Below, piece after piece: positions 36,113 to 52,757 of a stretch of DNA of 64,000 nt. The DNA is taken from assembly GCF_001411555.2 (NCBI RefSeq), contig NC_049904.1:28037370-28101369 (forward strand), given 5' to 3'. Position 1 is the first letter of the stretch. Each line of letters begins with the position of its first letter. This DNA is from Juglans regia. Lineage: Eukaryota > Streptophyta > Magnoliopsida > Fagales > Juglandaceae. The notes beneath the pieces were generated by a model. That model saw only the letters and a program-made list of their open reading frames with translations, had not been told where the DNA came from and did no database searches. The position numbers were made by a program, and so were the translations under genes.

Positions 36113-36443
36113 TGTGATGGGAGTAATCTCCAGTGTCGAGCCTCGGGGAGTAGGCTTGGTTCACGGACACCCAACCCCAGTACAGAGAGGCACACCCACA
36201 ACCTCCACCTCGGGAATCGCCTCGATTAGGTATAAATGACCCCTCTCCTAGCTAGGGAAGGGGTTCAGACTCTCTCATACTTCAGCTCATTATTCTCTCT
36301 GATTGAATGCTTCTCCCTTTCACTCTGTCTCAACAACTGACTTAGGCACCACAACACCCCGAGCCCCCATTATCTATCTCATCAAGATCTAGACCGAGCT
36401 CAGTAGCACGGAGTTGTCTAGGCCATGAAACACGACATCAACA
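36113..36443 (+). repeat. 3' LTR of the Tat-type gypsy element (331 bp, internally deleted)
   Basis: Starts TGTGATGGGAGTAATC and ends AACACGACATCAACA, directly followed by the AGAAC duplication. It aligns with both ends of the 5' LTR but lacks about 350 bp of its middle. The TATA region GGTATAAATGAC is at 36229-36240. Confidence 0.88.
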
Positions 36444-37282
36444 AGAACACTTGCATAAATAAATTTAAAAAAAAAAAATTTGGAAGCAATTATACTTGTG
36501 TACGTACAGGTGCTTTTTTTTTTTTTTTTTAAGAGTTAAATGTTAACAAGAAGCAAGGTTAACTGGAAATATTTGGGCAGGCTGTAGTAGCTAGAGCATT
36601 CTTATTAGATTATACAAATGTAAATATAAAATTTATATAATATCACATGAATTTGTATTTGATTATTCTACTCAAAACTTATTTTCACATTAAATTATCT
36701 ATATATTAGTCAAAATAATAAAAAATATTGTCGTTGCCCGAGCTCATCATGATCAGCTTGCTCAGATATTCATTCTATCCCAACTTTTTTTTCTTTGGAA
36801 ACAAGCATTTAAAGAAATAATATATAAAAGTTAGTTCTCTACTGGTTAGTTACTAAAACATACATCGATCTCTTTCTCTGAGCGAACCATAAATCTGTGT
36901 CAAACGAGGATGAATGTTCCTAAATTTACGAGGTTATTGGGAATTTTCTGGCAGATCACAAATTTAGGTAAATGATTTATAAAAACAATAATATAAATAG
37001 TTGAAAATACAATGTGGGTACCCCAACCTACCCGCACAAACCTATCAACTTGCCCACCTCCAAAAAAAAAATATTGCCAAAAAACAAAAAGGCTGATCAG
37101 CATAAAGATATTGCTCGCATAAAAAACGATAAAAGTAGTTGGATGGTCAGCATTATTGGATTCCTTGTTTACCATGTGACAATACCGTGGACTTGCAAGT
37201 GGCAACACAAGCGGTTTCGTCCTCACTTCCTCCCAAGGAATGCTAGGTAATTACAAAGGGTACTCAGATTACAGGAGGAAAA
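36444..37282 (+). promoter_or_regulatory. Proximal upstream region of CRK-C
   Basis: This resumes the promoter module where 29255 left it. The site equal to the CRK-B TTGACC reads TTAACT here (36559-36564), so the W-box core is lost. About 130 bp (36595-36728, AT-rich, starting AGAGCATTCTTATTAGATTA) are inserted where CRK-B has the GCCATTAGAGGCTCC segment. The last 140 bp before the ATG are nearly identical to CRK-B. Confidence 0.55.
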
Positions 37283-41903
<4,621 letters not shown>

Positions 41904-43321
41904 TCCTTGATCGATCATGCCTTCGGAAAAGAAGATTGATCAATATTTGTTCATTTGTAGCTTGTAGTTATATGCTACGTACGTTCGTACAGGCTTAATT
42001 GAGACGTACGTACATACGTCAAATGAGAGATGTAGATTGAGGCACCTTTGTCGAAGCTTCAGCGGATGCATGAGGACTCAATAATTATTTTCTAGCTATA
42101 TATCCTCGTTAGTATTTTACAGAAGTTGTAATTTAGAGCACAACTGATCATATATTCGACACTTTTATGATCTGGATATTTGATATTTCAAAAAAGGCAC
42201 CTGCAAGACGATCGAGATCAGTGGTTGTGACCTTTAATTGCATGGTTACAATTAAGTGCGTAAACATAGTTAGATCGATCAATGCTTGTTAACGTAGTCG
42301 GACAGGCGCAATATTCTCTTTGGAACAGTAGTGGAACAAACGTTAGTGCAAGCAGCGTACTCATGATATCAATCGCGCGGAGTTCATGAAGAGAGATTGT
42401 TTTCTATTGCATGTCGAACACGTCCACTTGGATATATTTATATATATACATACATATATATATGGAATAATTCTATTTGAAATATTTACTCTACACACTA
42501 TCCAAATGATGTCATAATTTAATTTGAAAGATAAATTGTTTAAAAAAAATATATTTATCATCCTCTAAATCACACACCATGTGATTTTGTCCTTTTTGTT
42601 ATTCTATTTATACACACATCATTCTATCTAAACACACACATATTGATTTGTGTGTTTAAATAGAATGACAAAAATGATAAATCGCATGTTGGTGTATCGT
42701 GTAGAGAATGATAAGTAACATTTCTCATTTTAAAATTTGAATAATTTAAATCAAATTATGCCATGTGGATAGTATGTTATGTAAAAGCTTTCAAATAATA
42801 CTACGTATTGATCATATATATTTTTTGACATATATATATTTGTCGAATTACTGATCAATTTTTGTATTAGTCATCGTAACCAGAGTTTTAAATACCATGC
42901 CGTCCCGGCTGTATTTATCGTGTCGGGGTAGTGACCAGTACATGGAATGTATGTGTTTCGTACTGGGTCATTGTAATTTGCACTCCAATTCTCATATCTA
43001 AAGATTATTTTTTAACTCTTTTTAATCCCCTTAATTTTCTCGATGACTGTGAATCAAATCCATACTCCCATTTTTTTTCCCAGATCTTTGATTTGCCAAT
43101 TTTTCTTCTCTGTTTTATTGCATCTCAGAAATGCTCAAAAACAAAATACGCCATGGTTACTATAAGCATTCTCTAACTAGTGTAACTAGAGATGTTATGT
43201 GCATAACATATCTCATCTTATTGATTACTAGGTTCTACATATATGATACCATAATGGACTATCAAAATTTATGCTATTCTACCTATTTAGATTGCTATCT
43301 TGCTGGTACTACCCTTTGTAG
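41904..43321. other. 3' flank of CRK-C and spacer before CRK relic 2
   Basis: Collinear with 15520-16939 throughout, with small differences (for example a shorter TA run at 42445-42465). It contains the repeated ACCATGCCGTCC ... GTCGGGGTAGTGACCAGT segment at 42888-42960. No gene is seen. Confidence 0.6.
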
Positions 43322-43349
43322 TGGTTACATGTCTCCAGAGTATGCTATG

Positions 43350-44933
43350 TGACAAGGTTGATCGAAGGACACCTGCAGACAATTACTAGGAAAAATAGAA
43401 AGGAAATATTGATGGTCACGTTCAAGCATATAGAGTCCATTTTCACGCCGACCGGTTGCCACTACTCTTCTTGTGTCGCGAGTCTACACAGTGAAGCAAT
43501 CATTAGTAAAGGTAATTGATAAGGGAAAATTAGAGGTGAGTTTACTAATGGATATAAGATTTTTAGTGAGACCAGGCACAACTAAAACGTCTTTTAAATG
43601 AAGAGAGGAAGTCGAAGAGAATGTACCGGTGTGAGAAATTGGGAGAGATGCACCATTTCCAACTACAACACAATCCTTACCAAAATACGTGTTGGCATTG
43701 TCTAACTGAGCGGCATCATGAGTCATATGAGCAGTAGCGCCAATGTCCATATACCAATCAGAATCTTGGCCATCATTAAGAGAACAGGAAGTGAAGGCCT
43801 CGACCAAGTTGGCAGCATTAGGAGGCCGAGTATAACGCTCTTTGCATGTTGAGGTGTAATGACCTTCACCAAGGCAGATTTGGCAGCGAATGGGGCGATG
43901 TTGGTCTCGATTATTGCGGCCACCACGTCCAAGTCCTCCACAAGAGGAATGACCCTCTCCACGACCACCAGTATGTGAACCGGGTTTAAAGCTACGAGAT
44001 GCAGTAAAGGCAGTGGTAGTGGAGCTCGGAGGGGAAGTCGACTTCAATGAAAGAACAAAAATTTCATAGGTTTCGGCTTTGGGTACAACATCATCAAAGA
44101 TAGGGAGGCGGGTTGAGACAATTGAGTGGTAGAAAAAATAGAGAAAGAGGAACCGAGACCATGTAAATACCAGTGGAGTTTGTGGAGATCATCAACCAGA
44201 CGTCCCATTGCTGCAAGTTGATCACAGATTGCCTTGATATCCCGGGAGAACTCAAGAACGCTTTTATCGTTCTTTTTCATGGTCTGAAGATCATCTTTGA
44301 GTCGAAGCTCTCGAGACTTCGATCGATGGCTGAAAGTATTTTCCAGCCGAGACCAAACTGCCCGAGACGTAGGTAAGCCAACAACACTGGACATGGCTTC
44401 CTCTGTTAAGGTGGAGAGTAGCAAACTGAGCACAAGCTGATCTATTTGTTTCCATTCGGCCAACTTGGGATTTGTAGAGACAGAGTCACCAAAAACGATG
44501 GTGGCAAAGGGCTCGGCAAGTGAACCTTCAATATAGCCAAGAAGATTTTGGCATTGCAACAGCTGCAAGACTTGACTGCGCCAAAGGAGGTAGTTTGAAG
44601 AGGATAATTTGATGGTGAGAAGGTAGACCATGATGGTGAAAGACAGAGTGGGGTTGACGGAGGCCATGGGATCGGCGAGTAAGTTAATCCAAAAAACTGC
44701 TCTCTGATACCATGACAAGGTTCTGTAAAAACCACCGTGATTATTTTGGGTGGTGATCTTTGTATTTATAATAGTGTTTTCATATACACGTTACTAAGTC
44801 CAAATCAAATACAAATTATTCTAATATTTTATTTACATCTGTTTCCTATAATTAAGGGATTTTATCTTGATCTTCTTTGGAGTAATTCTTTCCATCTTTA
44901 TCTTGGACTGGGTCTTGATCTGTAACCGTAATA
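43350..44933 (-). mobile_element. Copia retrotransposon deletion derivative with one LTR and 5-bp target duplication
   Basis: The insert is flanked by CTATG at 43345-43349 and 44934-44938. Element orientation is minus. The 5' LTR is 44713-44933 (221 bp) and ends ...CCTTGTCA in element orientation, followed directly by the initiator-Met primer-binding site TGGTATCAGAG (44712-44702). Gag and the start of pol follow leftward. At the far end only TGACAAGGTT (43350-43359) of the 3' LTR remains, joined to the pre-integrase coding region (LYMLERDHQYFLSIF...LQVSFD). Protease onward to the 3' LTR is therefore deleted from integrase to nearly the LTR end. Confidence 0.88.
43380..44667 (-). pseudogene. 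Copia gag-protease-pre-integrase remnant
   Basis: The ATG at 44667 (MASVNPTLSF) opens a UBN2/copia-type gag: SSSNYLLWRSQVLQLLQ, LGYIEGSL, WKQIDQLVLSLLLSTLTEEAM, RLENTFSHRSKSRELRLKDDLQTM. A one-base shift near 44110 changes frame. The second part (to 43484) carries a CCHC zinc knuckle (CQICLGEGHYTSTC, about 43896-43855) and a protease start WYMDIGATAHMTHD, where the catalytic DTGA/DSGA is DIGA. After a stop at about 43482 the pre-integrase segment VVATGRRENGLYMLERDHQ is readable to 43380. It cannot act by itself, but gag alone was nearly open until recently. Confidence 0.82.
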
Positions 44934-45503
44934 CTATGCACGGACAATATTTTTCTGATATTTTTAGCTTCGGAGTCTTGGTTCTAGAGATTATAAGTGG
45001 CAAGAAGAACAGTGATTTCTATCAATCCGAACATGCTGAGGACCTCTTGAGTTTTGTGAGTATTGGATTAATATTTTAATTTTGAATTGCCACAGACAAA
45101 TAATCATATCGAGGTGGAGGCCTTGGAAACAAGGAAAAGGGAATCAACTGTTTTGAATGAATTAATGCAGGCTTGGAAGCAATGGACAAACAGAACACCC
45201 TTGGAATTGCTGGATCCCACAGTGAGACATTCTTATTCAAGACATGAAGTGATTAGGTGCATCCATATGGGCTTGTTATGCGTTCAGGAAGATCCCACAA
45301 ACCGACCTACAATGGCAACAATAGCTCTCATGCTCGACAGTTGCTTTGTTACACTTCCATTACCTCAGCAGCCAACATTTTTACATTGAAGCAGAGCAAA
45401 GCCAAACAGGCTAACACAGGAGCTGGAGTCTGATCAATCTCCAGGTCAATCAATTTCAGGGTCAATAAATGAAGCATCATTCACTGAAATACACCCTCGA
45501 TGA

Positions 45504-46524
45504 TGTGAGACTGGACAAGGTGTTCTCCAAAATCTGTACACGATAGTGAGTGGCGGAACTTGTGCTCTAATTTGAATATAGCTCTTTTTTTTTGGTTGGA
45601 TTGTCAATAATCAATCACACCAATCAAGTTCCATGTGCTCTTGTTTGCATATCGCTGGTGTTTGTTGATGGGATAGTCAATAATCAATCTCACTGATAAG
45701 TTCCCTGTTTTAGTTCTAATATCATTACAAACTACAAACTAGGGACGTATGAATTGCAATTCTTACCCTTCAGAAAAATTTAATTTTTGGGTGTAAGATC
45801 ACTCATATCATCTTTTCTCTTCTCCTCTCTATGCTCTTTTTTGTTTATATATAATATATATATATATATATATCTAAATAACATTATTATTACGTAATAC
45901 AACCCACTTGTGATAATGGGCTGATCTTTATAAAGGTTATGACCCCTATTCTAGCCTTGTATGTGGCTAACGGGCTAGTAGTCAGGACATGGACAACTGT
46001 TCTGTTATGGGCTCACAGCCTGAATCTTTAGGGAGTTTGGTATAATTTTTAGCCCTTGTGTTATATTAAAAGAAAATTACCCATGATCTCATCTCAATCA
46101 GGAAAATTTCCCTCTTATGAGGCCTAATATCCTCAAAATTAGTTCCACGACTTACTGCCGTCTGGCCCCTCTACGTGACTGCATGGACATAGTACTCTTT
46201 CTTCTAAGGAAGATGCTCAAGGCCGATGGGTGCATTCCCAACTATTACACCCGCCAATGACGCATTGCCATGTAGGAGGCGTAGGAAACTCCATTCTACA
46301 GTCGCATGCATTACAAAACAAATTTTCATTTCTCTCGCCACTCCCTCGTGTAGTATCCCCTCTTCTTTCCCCTCAGCCATTTCCTCTCCCCCTTTCCATT
46401 TATCTCTCCCCAGCGCCCCTGCAATAAGACGTGAAATATTTTGATAGAAATTGTTCTAATGCTTCTTGTTAGCAGAAAACTATGAGAAAAGATTTAAACA
46501 ACCTGCACCAAAGAGTTGAATCCA
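45504..46524. other. Duplicon spacer and upstream region of F-box relic 2
   Basis: 45504-46080 matches 17540-18400. A (TA)n tract lies at 45848-45873. From about 46107 comes GGCCTAATATCCTCAAAATT ... GCATGGACATAGTACTC, the block that also precedes F-box copy 1 and is found at 23672 and 26780. 46200-46440 matches 5610-5840, with a pyrimidine-rich run at 46330-46410. No gene is seen. Confidence 0.6.
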
Positions 46525-46884
46525 TGAATCTGATCACCCAATTGCCTGATCACATGATCCATTACATCCTCTCTCTCCTTCGTTATACAAAAGATGCAGC
46601 TCTAACTAGTATCTACTATCTTGTCCAAAAGGTGGAGAGAGCTATGAACTTCATTCTCCATTTTGAAATTTGACCAACACAAGATTCAAGAAAAGATAAG
46701 TTTGGATTTGAGGAACGAGAACTTTATTGACTTCGTTGACATTTCTTTGAAGAGACACCTTGAGCATAAACTAAGTATACGTAAATTGGTTTTGCGTATT
46801 ATCTCTTATGATTTAGAACTGGCCCTTCCTATAGATCTCCACTTTGTCATCGAGAAAAACATACATTACACTTTGCCCCGGTCT
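46525..46884 (+). pseudogene. F-box/LRR (FBD-type) relic, copy 2
   Basis: MNLITQLPDHMIHYILSLLRYTKDAALTSIYYLVQKVERAMNFILHFEI (46525-46671) keeps the F-box more completely than copy 1, including DAAxTS. After a stop it continues out of frame as 'FIDFVDISLKRHLEHKLSIRKLVLRIISYDLELALP' to about 46880. There it is cut by the fold-back element at 46885; the LRR part present in copy 1 is missing to the right of the element. Confidence 0.75.
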
Positions 46885-48172
46885 GTGGAAAAAAACTGTG
46901 GTAATCCTTTTTCATAAATAAATTAGACAAAAGAAAAGGAAAAAAAAAAAAAAAAGAAACCCAAGTGTTAAAGAGGTAAGAGGATGAAGCGTTTCAAACG
47001 TTTAAAATGTTACGTACATATTTTTATTTTTATTGATGTGAGCTTTTGTAATAATTCAAATGTACAATAATTTAATAAAAAGAATGGATGTGGTGGCACA
47101 ATTGAAATATATGAGATGCGATGAGATGAAATAAATTGAAAAAAATTGTGAAAACTCATGCGTCTAAGTCGAAATAAAAGTTTGAAAGTTAAATAAAATA
47201 TTATTAAAATATTATTTTTTTAATATTATTATTATTTTAAAATTTTAAAAAAATATAATTTTTTTATCATATTTTACATAAAAATTTTAAAAAATTATAA
47301 CAAATGAGATTTCTATCCAAGGCCTTAAAAGTTACGTAGAGATCAAGATCAAAGATATTACTCACACGGTCCGGTACTCAAAAGACTTCCACTAGCCCGA
47401 ATTCTTGCTCAGTTAAATAAACAAATTAGTCAACATCAAGATTGTAGCTCTTAAAGAATTCGGGCCAATTTGATATTGAATGCTAGACAGTCATGTAGTT
47501 TATTTGTTTATTTAATAGTATGTAGTTTTCATCCAGACTAGTGGAAGTCGTTCGTGAGTAATGTCTTTGATCTTGATCTCTACCTAGGTTTGGGGTGGGA
47601 TAAAATATAAAATTCTCAACTTATCTTATCTTATCATTATATATTTTTCAAATCTCTATATAAAACATAATAAATAATTCAACTTTTTCAAATTTCAAAC
47701 AATAATAATACCAAATCATAATATTTTAAACACTAAAACAAAACACAAAATTCTTATCTCACCTCCCAAACCAGTCGTAGAAATCTCATTTCATTATCAT
47801 AATTTTTTTAAATTTTCATATAAAATATAATAAAAAATTAAAATTTTAAAAATTTTAAAATAATAATAATATTAAAAAAATAATATTCTAATAATATTTT
47901 ATTCAACTTAGAAGCATGAATTTTCATAATTTCTCTCAACTTATCTCATTTCATCTCATATGTTTCAATTGTGCCACCTCATCCATTCTTTTTATTAAAT
48001 TGTCGTAAATTTGAATTATTACAAAGCTCACATCAATATATCTAAAAATACGTAGGTAACATTTTAAACGTTTGAAACACTTCATCTTCTTACCTCTATA
48101 ACGCTTGGTCTTTTTTTTTTTTTTTTTCGTCTAATTTATTTATGAAAAAGGATTACCACAGTTTTTTTCCAC
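46885..48172. mobile_element. Fold-back (long inverted repeat) DNA element, 1288 bp
   Basis: The ends are GTGGAAAAAAACTGTGG (46885) and its complement CCACAGTTTTTTTCCAC (to 48172). The complementarity continues inward through GTAATCCTTTTTCATAAATA, TTTCAAACGTTTAAAATGTTAC, AAAAAGAATGGATG, GGTGGCACAATTGAAA and, near the middle, GTAGAGATCAAGATCAAAGA (47335) paired with TCTTTGATCTTGATCTCTAC (47564-47583). Each arm is over 500 bp with a loop of about 100 bp or less near 47460-47530. It interrupts F-box relic 2. No ORF is seen. The long arms suggest a non-autonomous MULE or Foldback type, but no clear target duplication is visible. Confidence 0.85.
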
Positions 48173-48789
48173 GTTTACACATGAAATACTCGGTTCTTAA
48201 AGTTAAAGTTTGTACATTTGGATTATTAATCCATCTCAACTCATCATTATAATTTTTTTAAAATTTTAAAATTTTAACATAAAATATAATAAATAATTTA
48301 ATTTTTTTAAATTTTAAAATAATAATAATATTAAAAAATAATATTCTAATAATAATTTATCATCTCAAGTCAACTTAATTCAATTCAATTCGATATCTAA
48401 ACGCAACTTGCTCCAACTCAGACGCATGACTTTTCTACAAAATAACACAAGATGGCCTACACATGACCATTAATTTCTGTCAAAGTCTTCTTTTGAAAAT
48501 GCGCAATTTTCAAAAACTTAATGCGCATTAATATGAATTTAAATATTATTAATTCTTATGTTTATTATTTTTAAATTATTTATAATTTAATTTTATTATT
48601 TTTTAAGTTAATTGGAAGATATATTTTACAACTATTATATTTTAAGTATTAATATGAATTTAAGTATTAATATTTCTTATGTTTTTAAAGAAAGTATAAT
48701 TTTAACTCCTTCTAAATTAATTGTAAGATAGTTATTACAACTATTATCTTTTAAATATTATTATGAGTTTAAGTATTATTAATTCTTAC
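48173..48789. other. AT-rich spacer
   Basis: Contains one copy of the AT-rich CTCATCATTATAA-type repeat (48220-48400) and low-complexity TA/AT stretches. I see no gene, RNA or clear element end. Confidence 0.5.
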
Positions 48790-49439
48790 ATATATATATA
48801 TATATTATATAATCTACTATAATATTACATATGTATATGATAGTTTAACATAGTTTTTACAACTGTTCGAATACGGTAATATATTATTCGAACATGTTTA
48901 TCCGTTCGAACAGTATATTATTGCGTTCGAACGGTCTCAACCCAAATTCCAAACACCAGCCAGTTCAGACGAGACACAATCTCACAAAACATCACAAATT
49001 CATATTCAGAAAACACTACAAACATACAACATATATACTTCGAATAGCAACACTCTAACAAACATATTTTGTGTTTAATCTAACAAACACCTAAACAATA
49101 TATATAAACTAAAAAATAAATAAAAAAATGTTAGATTTATAAGAAAATGATAATGAAAATCATACCTTTAAATAAAATATACTAAGCAATCCACTTTGTA
49201 AGATAATAGAATGAAGGATTATGTGAAGAAAATGTAAGATTTTGGAGAGAAAACGGAGAAGAGAGAAAAATGAGGGACTGACGGAGTGGGGGAAGGTTAT
49301 AAGTTTTGATCAACCGTTCGAACGTAAATAAATTTTGGTCGAATGCGAAATAATTTCAATGTGCCAATTTCCCGCGAGCACAAATTTCTTCAAGGCCGTT
49401 CGATTACTGAAAATGTCCTTCGAATGGTAATTCAGGAGT

Positions 49440-49660
49440 CTTTAATTGGCGGGATTTTTTTCCACCACTGCAATAAACCGTTCGAATTTTGACAAAGGAC
49501 ATTCGAACGGTAATCCAAAGTCATTACGGGGTATTTTTCCACCACTGTGATAATTCGTTCAAACTATTACAAAGAACATTCAAACGGTAATCTGTAGTCA
49601 TTAATTGGCGGGATCTTTTCCCACCACTGCAATAAACCGTTCGAACATTTTTTTCATATG
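49440..49660. repeat. About three tandem repeats of 78-79 bp with TTCGAACGGT motifs
   Basis: Units start near 49442 (TTAATTGGCGGGATTTTTTTC), 49521 (TCATTACGGGGTATTTTTCC) and 49598 (TCATTAATTGGCGGGATC). Each holds CCACCACTG(C/T)(A/G)ATAA followed by (C)CGTTC(G/A)AA and, 20 bp on, ATTC(G/A)AACGGTAAT, so the palindromic half-sites recur in alternating orientation. Confidence 0.7.
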
Positions 49661-49919
49661 TTCAAATGCAAATAAAGCCTTCAAATGGTTTACGAATACC
49701 GTTCGAACACATCACTTTAATGTTTAAATATATTACTTTTTATCATTAAATGAAAAGTACTATAAGATTATAGTGTATTAGTAATATATACGTTCATATA
49801 TATAGTAAGATATATTGTCATATATATAGTAATCTATATTAAATATCATAGATATAGTATAGTATAATATATATACTATATTAAAGTATGCCATAAAAAT
49901 GTAAGATGATATCTATTAG

Positions 49920-49957
<38 letters not shown>

Positions 49958-51531
49958 CTAATACATACTATATATCATATATATAGTATCATATATATTA
50001 TACTATACTAAATTAGTATAAACGAAAATATAAGATCATGTATATTAGTAAATCCCACCAATCATATATAATAGTAATATATACTATCATATATATATAT
50101 ATATTAGTAATATATAGTATCATATATACAGTAATCTATACTATATATCATATATTTAGTATCATATATATTATACTATACTAAAGTATAAAGGAAAAAG
50201 CAAGATGATATATATTAGTATTATATGTTATATGATATATAGTAATCTATACTATATATCATATATATTGTATCATATATATTATACTATCATGGCAAAG
50301 TATATTGTTAGTTATAAGATCATATGTATTAGTAATATATACTCACATATAGCCTCAAATATACTAAGATCACATAGTAAAGTATAGAGAAATTTATAAG
50401 ACAATAGTATATTAGTAATCTATACTATATATATATATATATATATGTTGTATAGTATCATATATAACATATATAGTAAAATATAATGAAATATATAGTA
50501 TGATATATATTAGTTAAGTATAAACTCATTGTATATAGTACTATATAGTATAAACTCATATATACTATTATAATATAATAAAATATATATAAGTTTTTAT
50601 GTTTTCATTTAAAGTATTATACTATCATAATATATATATTATAATATTACAAACATATTATAGTATATATAATCTACTATAATAGTATATATATTATATT
50701 AAATTATTGGATTATAAATATAATATACATTTAATATAAATTTTTACTAAACTTAAAACATGTTTATCCATTCGAACGGTAAATATTAACATTCGACCAA
50801 TAAATTAAAACCATTCGAATGGTCAAATATAACGTTCGAACAGTTATGCACATATAAGTTATTGCGGGCAGATCTTTTTCTCACGCCGCCGTCCCCACCA
50901 TTGGAAAACGAGAGAAAACGTTTGAACATCCATCAATCGTCGTTGTAATCAACACCTATGCTAAACACTCTTCCTCCTAAGTAAAGGTATGCATTTTAAA
51001 ATTTATTTTGCCATTTATTTTATGATTTTATGGTTTTATTCATTTTCTCTAGAAAAATTATGTTTTTTCATAAAAAATCATCGTAGAACACCACAAATCT
51101 ACCGTAGGATGTTTAGAAATGAAGAGTAGTATGTGTTTTGTAAAAAAAACCACATAATCGATGCATTTTTGGGTGTTTTCATGGCTCCCGAGTTGACTCA
51201 GCCATGGCCGAACTCAATCTAGTTTTCCTTCGAACGATTTGACCTTGACATTCGAACATTTTTAAAACGTTCAAATGGTTTGCAGTTTTCCGTTCAACCA
51301 TATATTTTATCGTTCGAACATAAAATCGTCGTTAGACTACGTTATATTACGTTCGAACCATTTACTTTGTATTAGCTTATTCAATTGTTTTCATCGTTTC
51401 ATTGAATTGTTCTATCAATTAATTTATTAAATTTCTATTAGTATATAATTTTATAAATTTTTTCATCGTAATTGGATTTTATCACTAATGTTGAATATAT
51501 ATTTTATTTTTAAAATTTTAGGTTCATAATA

Positions 51532-52757
51532 TTGTCTTATAGGAGCCATAAACGTGATAGATCAGGGGAACCTTCCATCAAAACATTTCGAGAGCTAACT
51601 GTTTTACTTGTGCGACAGGTAAAATTGTCTGATTTTGTAGCTCTTATATGAGAGAGTCATTCCCTCCCATCAGTATTCAATGATCGTGGTTAAGTATCAA
51701 TCTTAGATCAGCGAGAAGAAGGAATGAAGTTCATTTCTTACATTGAGATTGTTATTGAGTTCTAGACGATGGAAGGGCATACAGGATCTGTGTCCGAGGA
51801 GCTCCTGTTATATTTTCAACAGACGGACTCGTTGCATATCTCGACATTTCTAGGCTTGTCGATGCCTATCCAAACCTGCCGCCTAGAGAGTTTAATCATT
51901 CAGGTGATGCAGAGATGTCTCAGGACGAGGTACCAATTTACACATATGAGATCAATACACTTGCTGATCATGAGGTCAGAGACTTGATTGTTGGTTCATA
52001 TGCTCCAGTGTACGATGGGACGAAGAGTATTAGGCAGACAGATTTATCTTCGTTCTTCAAGATCATGAATTTGATCATCGCCAACAATATTGACCCTCGA
52101 TAGCACAATACCGAGGTCTACATGGATTGAGCGAGATTTATGATACGGGTCGCTCGTGGCATTCCAATTGATCTCGTGTGTTATATATTTGAGAGGATCC
52201 GATCGGAGGCTCGGTTCATTAAGACAGATATACTACTGTTTGGAATCTTCATCACTCAATTTTTGCTACATGGCAAGGTTGTGCCAGAAGCTATCGAGCA
52301 TTCCCGGGAGCCAATGGGACCGATCAACAGCACCACCCTATCACGGAGCATGGGACACTTGAGATTTCGTTTTCGTGGAACTGTTCTTGACAGGGCTGAT
52401 ATTCAGAGAGATGCACAATCGAGAGATACTGGAGTATCGGTCGGTGTGACATCTACACAAGCTAAGGCATCACACACATCTACTCGCGATGAGATAGCAG
52501 ATATACTGCGTGCTGAGATTCGCATACACACATCAGCAGTGATCGATGCAGTGTATATTGCAGTACATACTACCATGTCTGAGTTGCGTATAGAGATTAT
52601 GACTAGCATCTTTGGATTATGTAGAGAGGTTAATGAGTTACGTACATAGATTAATGCCAATAATGCAACTCAAGTCAAGCTCAGTACTTGACTGGCACAG
52701 GTAGATAGATAATTAGTTGTAGTCGAGGATGTGTGTAGAGACCTCGTAACACATTAA
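51532..52757 (+). pseudogene. Transposon-borne ORF with putative plant transposon-protein domain, copy 2
   Basis: The paralogue of 19652-20872. The start codon is TTG here (SYRSHKRDRSGEPS). A deletion of about 25 bp near 51765 removes the FYKELGGANP part and shifts the frame. Then 'DEVPIYTYEINTLADHEVRDLIVGSYAPVYDG' to 'NLIIANNID' (52101 stop), then 52140-52649, continuous through the junction that is frameshifted in copy 1 (ITQFLLHGKVVPEAIEHSREPMGPINSTTLSRSMG), and a coiled-coil-like tail to 52757. The two copies carry different lesions, so together they outline a protein of about 390 residues whose function is unknown. Confidence 0.55.

Larger units (their letters stand above)
29256..36443 (+). 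mobile_element. Ty3/gypsy LTR retrotransposon, Tat lineage, decayed, with 5-bp target duplication
   Basis: A 7.19-kb element on the + strand, flanked by AGAAC at 29251-29255 and 36444-36448. The LTRs start (A/T)GTGA and end CATCAACA. Order inside: primer-binding-like GTGGCGTCGTCT directly after the 5' LTR, gag (29988-30480), protease (about 30850), reverse transcriptase (31680-32200), RNase H (32290-32770), a second archaeal-type RNase H (32850-33240), integrase (33480-34150), a minus-strand ORF (34686-35324), tandem repeats (35640-36000) and the 3' LTR. The extra RNase H before the integrase and the antisense ORF in a long 3' region are marks of the Tat lineage. All coding parts carry many stops and small deletions. 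The insertion splits the CRK-C upstream region. Confidence 0.9.
43322..45503 (+). pseudogene. CRK relic 2: last two kinase exons, split by a copia insert
   Basis: Exon 6 begins at 43322 (GYMSPEYAM), is interrupted at 43349 by a copia element, and resumes at 44939 ([39 protein letters not shown]) to 45055. Two codons are lost around YFSD compared with relic 1. Exon 7 runs from 45171 (AWKQWTNRTPLELLDPTVRHSYSRHEVIRCIHMGLLCVQEDPTNRPTMA…), stops at 45387-45389, and its old end TEIHPR-stop is at 45501-45503. It lacks the two stops unique to relic 1 (16959 and 17405) but shares the stop codon after F/L-L-H. No exons 1-5 are found. Confidence 0.85.

Noticed and set aside
49010..49025. AAAACACTACAAACATAC as the left end of the CACTA-type element
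   Set aside because: Only CACTACAA agrees with the right terminal repeat; the next bases differ and motif arrays extend further left, so it is probably chance.
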